Of a DNA stretch of 39,820 nucleotides, positions 16,276-24,327 are shown piece by piece. The DNA comes from an uncultured Johnsonella sp. (lineage in GTDB: Bacteria > Bacillota > Clostridia > Lachnospirales > Lachnospiraceae). The stretch covers positions 1 through 39,820 of the forward strand of contig CALBCM010000007.1 in NCBI GenBank assembly GCA_937927235.1, read 5' to 3'. The notes under the pieces were generated by a model. The model made no database searches and was not told where the DNA came from. It was given only the letters and a program-made list of their open reading frames with translations. The position numbers and the translations under genes were made by a program. Positions within the stretch are counted from its first letter, which is position 1. Every line of letters starts with the position of its first letter.

Positions 16276-17409
16276 ATGAAAAGAAGATCTATGTACTGGA
16301 GAATGGTAACAGCTTCTCTTGCAAGGAGACGCTCAAGGATGATAACGGCGCTTCTTGCCATAGCTATGGGGGCAACCATACTTTCAGGACTTGTTACGAT
16401 ATATTATGATATTCCAAGACAGCTTGGAAAAGAGTTCAGGTCTTATGGTGCAAATATGATAGTGATACCGACTGATTCCGACAATAAAATTTCTGATGAG
16501 CAATTTGAAGAAATAAAATCCGGGATTCCTGAGGGAAAGCTTGTGGGGCTTGCGCCATATATTTACCAAAATGCAAAAATAAATGAGCAGCCTTATACGG
16601 TTGCAGGAACTGACCTTGAGGGAGCGAGAAAGAACAGCCCATATTGGTTGATTCATGGAGAATGGCCCTCTCAGAGCAGACAGGTGCTTTTGGGAAATGA
16701 AATTGCAAAGGCTATAGACTTGAAGCCCGGCGATAAATTCACGCTGAGCACTCCTAAAAATAAGGAGGAATCTACCCAGACCGATTTTACAGTGACAGGA
16801 ACTGTAACGACTGGAGGTAAGGAAGAAGAGCTGATATTTATGAGCCTTGAAGATATTAAATCAATAATAGGCGACAAAGGGCTTGATGTAGTGGAAGCCA
16901 GTGTTGAAGCCGACCAGGCGCAGCTCTCGCAAATAGTGGAAAGCATACAGAAAAAAGATGCGGCACTCACTCCCCAGATGGTCAAGCGAGTTACAGCTTC
17001 ACAGGATGTAGTGCTTACCAAGCTCCAGTCACTGGTATGGATAGTAACTGTAATTGTTCTTTGTATAATGATGATATGCGTTTCTACTACGATGATGGCA
17101 GTTGTAACTGAGAGAAGAAAAGAGATAGGACTTAAAAAGGCACTTGGAGCCTCAAATAAAGGTGTAGTTTCAGATTTTTTAGGAGAGGGTATAGTACTTG
17201 GATTTGCAGGGGGACTTTTAGGCTCGGGACTCGGCTATTTTTTTGCACTTCAGGTAGGTATGAGCGTCTTCGCAAGAAGAATACATTTTCTGCCTGCAAT
17301 GATACCTATTACTGTAATTGTATCTATAATAATAACTGTAATTGCCTGCAGCATACCGGTAAGCAAGACGGTTGACATAGAGCCTGCACTTGTTTTAAGA
17401 GGAGAGTAA
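16276..17409 (+). CDS. ABC transporter permease, FtsX/MacB type (iron operon)
   Basis: This 377-residue partner of the preceding permease has the same plan: an N-terminal helix (about 21-42), an extracytoplasmic domain, and three C-terminal helices after TERRKEIGLKKALGASN. The two share the feature EFRSYGANMIVIP versus ELKAYGANINVVP, showing a common origin by duplication. It would form a heterodimer with that permease. ATG 16276 is preceded by GAGGATTAAATATAA; the gap to the previous gene is 33 bp and to the next ATPase 16 bp. Confidence 0.9.
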   Translation: MKRRSMYWRMVTASLARRRSRMITALLAIAMGATILSGLVTIYYDIPRQLGKEFRSYGANMIVIPTDSDNKISDEQFEEIKSGIPEGKLVGLAPYIYQNAKINEQPYTVAGTDLEGARKNSPYWLIHGEWPSQSRQVLLGNEIAKAIDLKPGDKFTLSTPKNKEESTQTDFTVTGTVTTGGKEEELIFMSLEDIKSIIGDKGLDVVEASVEADQAQLSQIVESIQKKDAALTPQMVKRVTASQDVVLTKLQSLVWIVTVIVLCIMMICVSTTMMAVVTERRKEIGLKKALGASNKGVVSDFLGEGIVLGFAGGLLGSGLGYFFALQVGMSVFARRIHFLPAMIPITVIVSIIITVIACSIPVSKTVDIEPALVLRGE

Positions 17410-17425
17410 ATTAAAGGAGAGAGTA

Positions 17426-18139
17426 ATGGATATATTGACATTAAAGGGCGTATCAAAAATATATGGTGAATTAAAAGCCCTTGATAATATAAACCTTAAG
17501 GTTGAAAAGGGAGAATGGCTCGCCATAATGGGACCTTCGGGAAGCGGCAAAACCACGATGATGAATATAATAGGCTGCATGGATAAGCCCTCGCTTGGAG
17601 AGGTTATCCTTGACGGCACTGATATATCAAAGGTTTCACAAAAGGACCTTACTATTATAAGGCGTGACAAAATCGGGCTGGTATTTCAGCAGTTTCACCT
17701 GGTAAATTATCTGACCGCACTGGAAAATGTAATGATGTCACAGTATTATCATTCTATGCCTGACGAGGAGGAAGCTATGCAGGCACTTGAGGCGGTAGGT
17801 CTTAAGGACAGGGCAAAGCACCTGCCCAGCCAGCTCTCAGGAGGCGAACAGCAGAGAGTCTGTATAGCGAGGGCTTTGATTAATCACCCGGCTCTTCTGC
17901 TCGCTGACGAGCCGACCGGAAACCTTGATGAAAAGAATGAATATGTGGTAATGGATATTTTTGAAAAGCTTCATAATGCAGGAAGTACAATTATAGTTGT
18001 TACTCACGACCCTGAGGTCGGAGATGAGGCTGAAAGAATGGTGACTCTTGAGCATGGAAGAATAGCGGGTGAAGAAAAGAAAAAACGCCAAAGACCTGTT
18101 ATCAAAGAAGGAAACGATAAGTTTAAGGGCTTTGTATAA
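17426..18139 (+). CDS. ABC transporter ATPase, MacB/LolD type (iron operon)
   Basis: The 237-residue ATPase shows Walker A GPSGSGKTT, Q-loop VFQQFHL, signature LSGGEQQRVCIARAL, Walker B LLLADEPTGNLDE and H-loop VVTHDPE. It ends with a basic tail (KKKRQRP). As the last gene of the FTR1-P19 locus it corresponds to Cj1663 and should energise the two permeases before it. ATG 17426 has AAAGGAGAG upstream. The extra ATPase near the start of the operon (10647) is similar in class but not a close copy. Confidence 0.93.
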   Translation: MDILTLKGVSKIYGELKALDNINLKVEKGEWLAIMGPSGSGKTTMMNIIGCMDKPSLGEVILDGTDISKVSQKDLTIIRRDKIGLVFQQFHLVNYLTALENVMMSQYYHSMPDEEEAMQALEAVGLKDRAKHLPSQLSGGEQQRVCIARALINHPALLLADEPTGNLDEKNEYVVMDIFEKLHNAGSTIIVVTHDPEVGDEAERMVTLEHGRIAGEEKKKRQRPVIKEGNDKFKGFV

Positions 18140-18165
18140 TAGAGGTTTAAAAATAGGAGGGTTGT

Positions 18166-19020
18166 ATGTTAAAGAAACAGATTTTAACTTTACTTGCAGT
18201 TTTAGGGATTTGTGCAGGCATGGCATTTAATACCTTTGCGGGCTGGGAAGGCTCGGGCACAATCTGGCGGTACAGCCGGTTCACAACAGGAAGATATATT
18301 AAAAGCTCCTGGCTTAAGGATGCCTCAGGCAGGTGGTATTATTTTGATGACAATGGCAATATGAAAATAGGCTGGGTGGCATACAACGGAGACTGGTATT
18401 TTCTTAATACAGATGCCGGTTCAGCCTTGGGAGGCATGCTTGTAGGCTGGAACTGGATAGATGGAAAATGCTATTATCTGGACCCGGATAAAGGCGGCGC
18501 CACGGCAAAGTCTATGATTACTCCAGATGGCTATAGATTGGATGATTCAGGAGTATGGGTAGATGAAAGCGGAGCCTGGTATCATCAGAACAGCGGACAT
18601 TCAAGTGCCGGCGGAGATAAGCTGAATTTAGACGGTGAAGCTCTGACATCTGAAGCAAGGGGAGTCATAAAGTATACAAATGATGAAAGAACCAAGCTGG
18701 GGCTTGCTCCTCTTGCGGAAAATTCCGTACTTATGGAGGCGGCTCAGATTAGGGCTGCTGAAATAGCAGTTAAATTTTCACATACCCGTCCTGACGGCTC
18801 AGATTTTAGTACAGTATTAGAAGGAAGGTACGATTATAGCACCAGCGGAGAAAACATCGCCTCCGGTTATGCAAATCCTCAGAAGGTGACTGAGGGCTGG
18901 ATGAATTCAAAAGGGCATAGAGAAAATATATTACATGCTGCTTTTAAAGAAATCGGAGTCGGCTGTTATTCTAAGGGCGGAATGAAATACTGGGTTCAGA
19001 TTTTCGGCGCTGCCTGGTAG
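18166..19020 (+). CDS. Secreted cell-wall-binding-repeat protein with CAP (SCP) domain
   Basis: The 284-residue protein has a signal peptide (cleavage near TFA-GW). Tryptophan/tyrosine-rich cell-wall-binding repeats follow at about 40-130 (for example GRWYYFDDNGNMKIGW), of the choline-binding type. A C-terminal CAP domain from about 165 contains TNDERTKLG, FSHTRPDGS, GENIASGY and GHRENIL, which are the CAP hallmarks including His residues of the central site. It would sit on the cell surface. The gene starts 26 bp after the last iron-operon gene with its own AGGAGG site, so it may be read through, but no link to iron is evident. The start ATG 18166 is well supported. Confidence 0.9.
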   Translation: MLKKQILTLLAVLGICAGMAFNTFAGWEGSGTIWRYSRFTTGRYIKSSWLKDASGRWYYFDDNGNMKIGWVAYNGDWYFLNTDAGSALGGMLVGWNWIDGKCYYLDPDKGGATAKSMITPDGYRLDDSGVWVDESGAWYHQNSGHSSAGGDKLNLDGEALTSEARGVIKYTNDERTKLGLAPLAENSVLMEAAQIRAAEIAVKFSHTRPDGSDFSTVLEGRYDYSTSGENIASGYANPQKVTEGWMNSKGHRENILHAAFKEIGVGCYSKGGMKYWVQIFGAAW

Positions 19021-19026
19021 AAGCTA

Positions 19027-19061
19027 TCCCCCGCTTTAAGATAAAAGCTTGAAGCGGGGGA
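19027..19061. terminator. Strong hairpin after the CAP-domain gene
   Basis: TCCCCCGCTT pairs with a matching GCGGGGGA arm, with a 5-bp C/G run at the base and an inner CTT...AAG part. No T tract follows on either strand, so termination would be imperfect. It precedes the metY promoter by 26 bp. Confidence 0.5.
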
Positions 19062-19081
19062 ATAAAAATAAAACCCAATTT

Positions 19082-19115
19082 ACCTATTGACAAAGTAGGT
19101 TTATAAGTGTATTAT
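19082..19115 (+). promoter_or_regulatory. Promoter of the metY leader, with overlapping palindrome
   Basis: -35 TTGACA (19087-19092), 17-bp spacer, -10 TATTAT (19110-19115). ACCTA-N9-TAGGT (19082-19100) is an inverted repeat that covers the -35, so a repressor could bind there. The shape reminds me of Rrf2-family (CymR/IscR-like) sites, but I cannot confirm that. Confidence 0.65.
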
Positions 19116-19167
19116 ACTATTCATAGAATTTGAGCAAGGATGATATATTTTACAGGAGAAAAAAACA

Positions 19168-19302
19168 ATGACAATTTTAAGGATATGCAAAGCAACTGAC
19201 ATAATGTATATGTGGCGAATGTTGTACTCCCGGGCATTTAATATGGCCAGGTGCTTTAATGTACATTGCTTTGCACCTGTAAAGACATTTAATAATGAAT
19301 AG
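19168..19302 (+). CDS. Met-rich leader peptide of metY (44 residues)
   Basis: A short ORF with a good ribosome-binding site (CAGGAG, 19153-19158) encodes 44 residues, of which five are Met (positions 1, 13, 15, 18, 26) and three are Cys (7, 29, 34). The cluster MYMWRM at 14-19 places three Met codons at 13, 15 and 18. It lies between a strong promoter and a terminator in front of the O-acetylhomoserine sulfhydrylase gene, the position of an amino acid-sensing leader. It is too short for domain recognition; I know of no named family for it. Translation is inferred from the ribosome-binding site and the gene arrangement. Confidence 0.6.
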   Translation: MTILRICKATDIMYMWRMLYSRAFNMARCFNVHCFAPVKTFNNE

Positions 19303-19352
19303 TCTGAGAAAAAAAGCCATTTGTCCGGGAGATTGCATATCCCGGTTTTTTT
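19227..19352 (+). promoter_or_regulatory. metY: Transcription attenuator before metY
   Basis: The terminator is CCGGGA (19325-19330), loop of 9 nt, TCCCGG (19340-19345), then seven T. An upstream segment CTCCCGGGCA (19227-19236) can pair with TGTCCGGGAG (19322-19331) over ten positions (one G-U), which would unmake the terminator. A further hairpin CAGGTGC/GCACCTG (19249-19255 with 19273-19279) lies between. I see no S-box (SAM-I) or T-box consensus, so ribosome position on the leader ORF is the simplest control. Confidence 0.6.
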
Positions 19353-19470
19353 ATGCTCAGAGTAAAGTGAATATTCACAATGCTCTTTGCGGCTTGCTCA
19401 TCAGCATTATCAACATATCAATTGTGATAAATTCATTATGAAAAATAAGATTATTTTGGGAGGACAAAAA

Positions 19471-20754
19471 ATGACTAAATATAAATTTGAAACTCTTCAG
19501 CTTCACGTAGGACAGGAGCAGCCCGACCCGGCATCAGATGCAAGGGCGGTGCCGATTTATCAGACTACTTCTTATGTATTTAAGAATTCTGCCCATGCCG
19601 CAGCACGTTTTGGACTTAGTGATGCCGGCAATATTTATGGAAGACTTACCAATTCCACTCAGGAGGTACTTGAAAAAAGAATTGCCGCTCTTGAGGGAGG
19701 AGTTGCCGCTTTAGCAGTGGCAAGCGGAGCTGCCGCTATAGCTTATACAATTCAGGCACTTGCTCCTGACGGAGGGCATATAGTGGCACAAAAAACTATT
19801 TATGGAGGAACCTATAATCTGCTTGAGCATACTCTCCCGCATTACGGTATTCACACAAGCTTTGTAGACGCACATAATCTTAAGGAAATTGAAGGAGCTG
19901 TTAAGGACAATACAAAGGCGATTTACTTGGAAACCCTTGGCAATCCCAACAGCGATATCCCCGACATAGATGCAGTTGCGGAGATTGCACATAGACATGG
20001 AATTGTACTTGTAATTGATAATACCTTTGCTACGCCTTATCTTTTGCGTCCTCTTGAGCACGGTGCGGATATAGTAGTACATTCTGCAACGAAGTTTATA
20101 GGAGGTCACGGGACTACACTTGGCGGAGTAATAGTGGATTCAGGAAGGTTTGACTGGAAAGCGGGCAATAAGTTTAAAAATATAGCCGAGCCGAATCCGA
20201 GCTATCACGGAGTAGCTTTTGCAGATGCAGCCGGACCTGCCGCCTTTGTTACTTATATAAGGGCGATACTGCTGAGAGATACCGGAGCGGCAATCTCTCC
20301 GTTTAATGCATTTTTACTGCTTCAGGGAGTGGAAACTCTCTCATTAAGACTTGAAAGACATGCTGAAAATACTGAAAAAGTAGTTGAATACCTTTCAAAG
20401 CATCCTCAGGTGGAGCATGTAAACCATCCCTCACTGCCTGACCACCCTGATCATAGACTCTATAAAAAGTATTTTCCAAATGGAGGGGCTTCCATATTTA
20501 CCTTTGAAATTAAGGGGGGACAGGAAGAAGCCCATAAATTTATAGATAATCTTAAAATTTTCTCACTGCTTGCAAATGTTGCCGATGTCAAGAGTCTTGT
20601 AATTCATCCGGCTACTACCACACATTCACAGCTCACCAAGGAGGAGCTGCTGGACCAGGGAATTAAGGCAAATACTATACGTCTTTCGATAGGCACGGAG
20701 CATATTGATGATATAATAGCCGACTTGGAGCTCGGATTTTCAGCGCTACAATAA
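19471..20754 (+). CDS. metY: O-acetylhomoserine sulfhydrylase (homocysteine synthase)
   Basis: This 427-residue cystathionine-gamma-synthase-family PLP enzyme makes homocysteine from O-acetylhomoserine and sulfide. Family features are TTSYVFKN with IYGRLTNST near the N terminus, ETLGNPNSDIPDI in the middle, the PLP Lys208 in HSATKFIGGHGT, and NVADVKSLVIHPATTTHSQL near the end, all typical of MetY rather than MetB. ATG 19471 with GGGAGG upstream gives the normal family length. The frame extends upstream to 19387 without a ribosome-binding site, so that start is rejected. The leader before it suggests control by methionine or a related amino acid. It acts in the cytoplasm. Confidence 0.93.
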   Translation: MTKYKFETLQLHVGQEQPDPASDARAVPIYQTTSYVFKNSAHAAARFGLSDAGNIYGRLTNSTQEVLEKRIAALEGGVAALAVASGAAAIAYTIQALAPDGGHIVAQKTIYGGTYNLLEHTLPHYGIHTSFVDAHNLKEIEGAVKDNTKAIYLETLGNPNSDIPDIDAVAEIAHRHGIVLVIDNTFATPYLLRPLEHGADIVVHSATKFIGGHGTTLGGVIVDSGRFDWKAGNKFKNIAEPNPSYHGVAFADAAGPAAFVTYIRAILLRDTGAAISPFNAFLLLQGVETLSLRLERHAENTEKVVEYLSKHPQVEHVNHPSLPDHPDHRLYKKYFPNGGASIFTFEIKGGQEEAHKFIDNLKIFSLLANVADVKSLVIHPATTTHSQLTKEELLDQGIKANTIRLSIGTEHIDDIIADLELGFSALQ

Positions 20755-20791
20755 TAAATTTATATTAAAAACGGTATATAATATAAACGAG

Positions 20792-20840
20792 GACTTCCTG
20801 ATTTCTTAATTATAAGGATAACAGGAAGTCTTTGTTTTTA
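20792..20840 (+). terminator. Terminator after metY
   Basis: GACTTCCTG (20792-20800) pairs with CAGGAAGTC (20822-20830) over 9 bp, followed by TTTGTTTTTA. The loop of 21 nt is large, but the pattern is a normal rho-independent terminator. Confidence 0.7.
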
Positions 20841-20910
20841 TACCGAGTAAAATGTGCTGGAAATTTTAAAAGAATTTTTTATAAGCTGTTTCTATGCCTT
20901 TTCAGCCTGC

Positions 20911-21993
20911 TCAGCTGAATATTTCAATAAGTTTTTGGACAAGAAACTTATTTTGCTCAGGCTTTAAAATACAGATACGGAAAAAATATTTGTCTAGAGT
21001 CTTAAAGCCTGAGCAATTTCTTATGGCGATTGCCTGTGATATAAGCCTGTCATAGAGTGCAGCTGCATCAATTCGCTTTGAAATTATCTCACAGAGTATG
21101 AAATTTTCGAAGGAAGGATATACTTTAAGAGCAGCGATTTGAGCCAGAGAGCTTTGAAGATATTTTCTTTCAGCGGCTATTTTCGCAGAGCATTCCTCTA
21201 TAAACTCTTTATCAGTAAACATAATTTCTCCCATCATGGAAGCTATTATATTAATCTCCCATAAATTGGACTGCAAGCTGTACTTCTCCAAAAACTCTTT
21301 ATTTGAGGTGATGCCGTAGCCCAGCCTGATGCCCGGAACTGCAAAAAACTTGCTGGTGCTGCGTACTATAAAAAGCCTGCTGTGCTGTTGACATAAGCTG
21401 ACTGCTGAATACTGCTCCATATCGGTAAATTCAATATAGGTTTCGTCTATCATAATATGGCAGGAAGTATTATCTAAAAGCCGAATGATCTGTGCTTTTT
21501 CTATAATGCTTCCGGTAGGATTATTGGGACTGCAAAGTATTAAAAGCCGGGCATTATTTTTATTTACAGCCTGAATTAAATTGTCAATATTAATATAGAA
21601 ATCGTCTTCTTTTTTTAAACAATGATAATCTATGCTGCAATCCGGCATTTTAATAAGTTCAGCCTCGTATTCTGAATATGCGGGCATTACAAGTACAGCA
21701 TTTTCAGGTTTTATATAGTTGATAAAGCCTGAGATAAGACCAGTTGCTCCGGAGCCTAAAATTATATTTTGAGTATTTATCCGGCAATAGCTTGAAACAG
21801 CGTTTAAAAGCTTTTTATACTCAGGGTCGGGGTAGATAGATACCTTAGCTAGATTGCTGCGCACATATTCAAGGGCTTTTTTACTGCATCCGAAAGGATT
21901 TATATTGGAGCTGAAATCTAATATATCGTCCAGATTAAAATTATATTTTTCTGAAAGCTCGAAAAGATTGGCACCATGTTTATTTTTGGACAT
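20911..21993 (-). CDS. CobD/HisC-like class I/II aminotransferase (threonine-phosphate decarboxylase-like)
   Basis: The 360-residue PLP enzyme begins with the KHGANL and DFSSNINPFG motifs typical of CobD-like L-threonine-O-3-phosphate decarboxylases. Further landmarks are SPNNPTG (155-161), MIDETYIEF (181-189) and the PLP Lys215 in RSTSKFFAVPGIRLG. CobD makes the aminopropanol phosphate arm of cobalamin; the related HisC uses histidinol phosphate. The start is set at the ATG ending at 21993, preceded by GGAGG, which gives the HG start motif its usual place; an upstream start at 22041 lacks support. No other cobalamin or histidine genes are in the window, so the reaction is uncertain. Confidence 0.8.
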   Translation of the reverse strand: MSKNKHGANLFELSEKYNFNLDDILDFSSNINPFGCSKKALEYVRSNLAKVSIYPDPEYKKLLNAVSSYCRINTQNIILGSGATGLISGFINYIKPENAVLVMPAYSEYEAELIKMPDCSIDYHCLKKEDDFYINIDNLIQAVNKNNARLLILCSPNNPTGSIIEKAQIIRLLDNTSCHIMIDETYIEFTDMEQYSAVSLCQQHSRLFIVRSTSKFFAVPGIRLGYGITSNKEFLEKYSLQSNLWEINIIASMMGEIMFTDKEFIEECSAKIAAERKYLQSSLAQIAALKVYPSFENFILCEIISKRIDAAALYDRLISQAIAIRNCSGFKTLDKYFFRICILKPEQNKFLVQKLIEIFS

Positions 21994-22060
21994 TGTTTTA
22001 TCCTCCGTATTTTCGTAGTAAGTACAGCTCAAGTATATCATATTCTTGCCGTCTTTGCGA

Positions 22061-22089
22061 TTGACGTATCAGCTTTTATAGTATATATT
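22061..22089 (+). promoter_or_regulatory. Promoter of the zinc-ribbon gene
   Basis: -35 TTGACG (22061-22066), 17-bp spacer, -10 TATATT (22084-22089), about 40 bp before the ATG at 22130. Confidence 0.55.
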
Positions 22090-22129
22090 TATTAATGTAA
22101 AGTAAATATACAGATTGGAGGAAGGTAAT

Positions 22130-24244
22130 ATGAATTGTAAGAAATGTGGAAATGAATTGAGTGAAAATGCCAAGTTCTGTACCAACTGCGGAGAGCCTGT
22201 GGAAATCCCCGACTCTGCCGGTAGCAGTACGGAATTTGACAAACAGCCTGCTGTAGATTTATCTGAAAATTCAGAAGCTCAAAATGCTTCTTCATCAGAA
22301 TATGCTCAGGAAAAGACAGACTCTGTTCAAGAAATAAACGCATCTATTGAGCAGCAGACATCTGAAGCTGTGATTCCGGCTCAGGAAAAGCCGGAGGCGG
22401 ATTCTGTCGTAGAGTTAAATAAAGAGGAGGGCTCTGCAAGTAATATAGTCCAGGAATTGCCCGGAATGTCTGTAGAGCAGCCCTCACAGGACGGTTTTAA
22501 CCGGAGTGCTCAGGAAAGCTCTCAAAATTCCAATACCGGATACAGCTATTCTCAGCCTCCAGAAACCGCTGCTGTTGATATGTTTAGCGCACAGCAGCCA
22601 CCGAAAAAGAAGGGAGGCTTTAAATTAATAGCAGGCGGTATAGCTGCGGTTTTGGCGGTAGTGGTGTTATTGATGGCATTTAATGCCTCAGCCATGACAA
22701 ATTTCTTTAAAAGAACTTTTTCCTCTCCTAAGGATTATTATAAATATGTAACTGAAAAAAGAATTAAAAGCTCAAGTGCAAGCCTTGCAAAAATATATGA
22801 CAGCAATATAGCAGAGGCTAAAAAGAATCTTAACTGCAAGTATGAATCAGAGGTTAAGCTTGAAGTGGGCGAATCATTAATTTCAACGCTTGGTCTGATT
22901 TCCGGAGGTCAGGATTTTTCGTGGCTTGAAAGTTTGAGCTGTAAAATAAATGGCTCGGTAAAGGATAAGGCGCAGAGTGCTGCGATACAGTATTTCTTAA
23001 ATGATAAGGAATTAATTGCCGCGGACTGTTTCATTGACGGCGAATCAATGTTTGTCGGGCTTCCTGATATATCAGATGAATATTTATATTTAGACCTGAC
23101 AGATAATGCAGTTTATGGAAGTGCGCTGCAAAATATTATTAAAGGCGAAAAAGATTATGATGCACTGCCTCAGGGCAAGGATATAGAAAAGATCTTAAAT
23201 AAATATTCTCTAATGCTGCTTGATTCAGTAAGTGATGTTAAAAAAAGCAGTGAAAAGCTTTCTGTAGGCAATATAAGCCAGAATACTACAAAGCTTGAAG
23301 CGACTGTTAAGGGTGAGGATTATGCTGAAGCAGTGAAAAAAATAGCGGGCAGTGCAAAGGATGATGAAGATGTCAAGAAAATAGTAACTGCTCTCTATGA
23401 TTCTATGGTGACCCTTAACCCTTCTGTGATGATGGCAAAAAATAGAGAAGACTTTTATAAACAATTTCAAAACTATCTGGACAAGCTTGAAAACGAAATT
23501 GACGGGCAGGACCTTGAGGACAGCTCTGTAAAAATTACTATCTGGGTAGATGATAAGGGAAAAATAGTGGGCAGTGAAAGTGAAGCTTTAAATAACGGTG
23601 AAGGTAACTTGTCCTATGGCTATAAAATGCCCTTTAAGGGTGATAAATTCGGATATGAATTTAATATATCCAATGATAAAGGCACTCTTGCCGCTCTTGA
23701 TGGAGAGGGCAAATATGCTTCAGGGAAGCTGAGCGGAAACTTTACCCTTTCTGTAAATACCTCCTCTTTCGGCTTTTCAGGCGGCTACTCCGGTATTTAC
23801 GGCGGTGATGGAGAGGATGAAGAGGAAAAACTGGAAGCAGTAGCTGATATTAATTTAAAGAGCTTTGATGTCAAGGCGCTTGAAAAGGGAAAATATGATG
23901 TGGAATTTGAATTGACTCCCGCAGAGGACAGCTCAATATTGCAGAACGCTCCTATGCTCGGCTCAGTACAGCTTAACTTTTTATTAAAGGGAGATGACTT
24001 CAAACTTGAGGTTTTGGAGGGCGAGAATAGCTATTTTACTTTAACTACAAATATTAAGACTACTCCAAACGGAGAAACAGTAGAAATGCCTGATGAAGGA
24101 ATAGATATGACTGATAATGAAGCTTTAGAGGAGTGGACGAAAGAGGCTGATTGGGATAATCTTTTTGACAAGCTCAGAGAAACCGACATCCCTGAGGAGT
24201 GGATAGAGGCTATGGAAAGCAGCATAAATTACTCTTTAAATTAA
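22130..24244 (+). CDS. Zinc-ribbon membrane protein with large extracytoplasmic domain
   Basis: The 704-residue protein opens with a zinc ribbon (CKKCGNEL...FCTNCGEP: Cys3, Cys6, Cys18, Cys21), typical of Firmicute membrane-anchored zinc-ribbon proteins. A Ser/Gln/Glu-rich linker runs to about 160, one transmembrane helix spans about 168-190, and the rest (about 500 residues) is outside. The outer part has repeated beta-type segments and acidic stretches, with a YEFNISND type region. The function is unknown; the family is usually listed as zinc-ribbon domain-containing or YcdA-like. ATG 22130 has GGAGGAAGG upstream. An ABC exporter follows by 83 bp. Confidence 0.78.
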   Translation: MNCKKCGNELSENAKFCTNCGEPVEIPDSAGSSTEFDKQPAVDLSENSEAQNASSSEYAQEKTDSVQEINASIEQQTSEAVIPAQEKPEADSVVELNKEEGSASNIVQELPGMSVEQPSQDGFNRSAQESSQNSNTGYSYSQPPETAAVDMFSAQQPPKKKGGFKLIAGGIAAVLAVVVLLMAFNASAMTNFFKRTFSSPKDYYKYVTEKRIKSSSASLAKIYDSNIAEAKKNLNCKYESEVKLEVGESLISTLGLISGGQDFSWLESLSCKINGSVKDKAQSAAIQYFLNDKELIAADCFIDGESMFVGLPDISDEYLYLDLTDNAVYGSALQNIIKGEKDYDALPQGKDIEKILNKYSLMLLDSVSDVKKSSEKLSVGNISQNTTKLEATVKGEDYAEAVKKIAGSAKDDEDVKKIVTALYDSMVTLNPSVMMAKNREDFYKQFQNYLDKLENEIDGQDLEDSSVKITIWVDDKGKIVGSESEALNNGEGNLSYGYKMPFKGDKFGYEFNISNDKGTLAALDGEGKYASGKLSGNFTLSVNTSSFGFSGGYSGIYGGDGEDEEEKLEAVADINLKSFDVKALEKGKYDVEFELTPAEDSSILQNAPMLGSVQLNFLLKGDDFKLEVLEGENSYFTLTTNIKTTPNGETVEMPDEGIDMTDNEALEEWTKEADWDNLFDKLRETDIPEEWIEAMESSINYSLN

Positions 24245-24327
24245 ACAGGGCTTAGATTATTATACAGGCATTCAACTGCGAAATTTGCAGGTGAATGCCT
24301 GCTGATAGGGCTATACAGGATATTTAT

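Noticed and set aside
19168..19352. S-box (SAM-I) or T-box riboswitch before metY
   Set aside because: The consensus elements (for example the T-box AGGGTGGNACCGCG or the S-box GGTGGAGGGA-type core) are not found; a translated Met-rich ORF is present instead.
22092..22343. Reverse-strand ORF overlapping the zinc-ribbon gene start
   Set aside because: Antisense shadow over a clear zinc-ribbon gene and its promoter.
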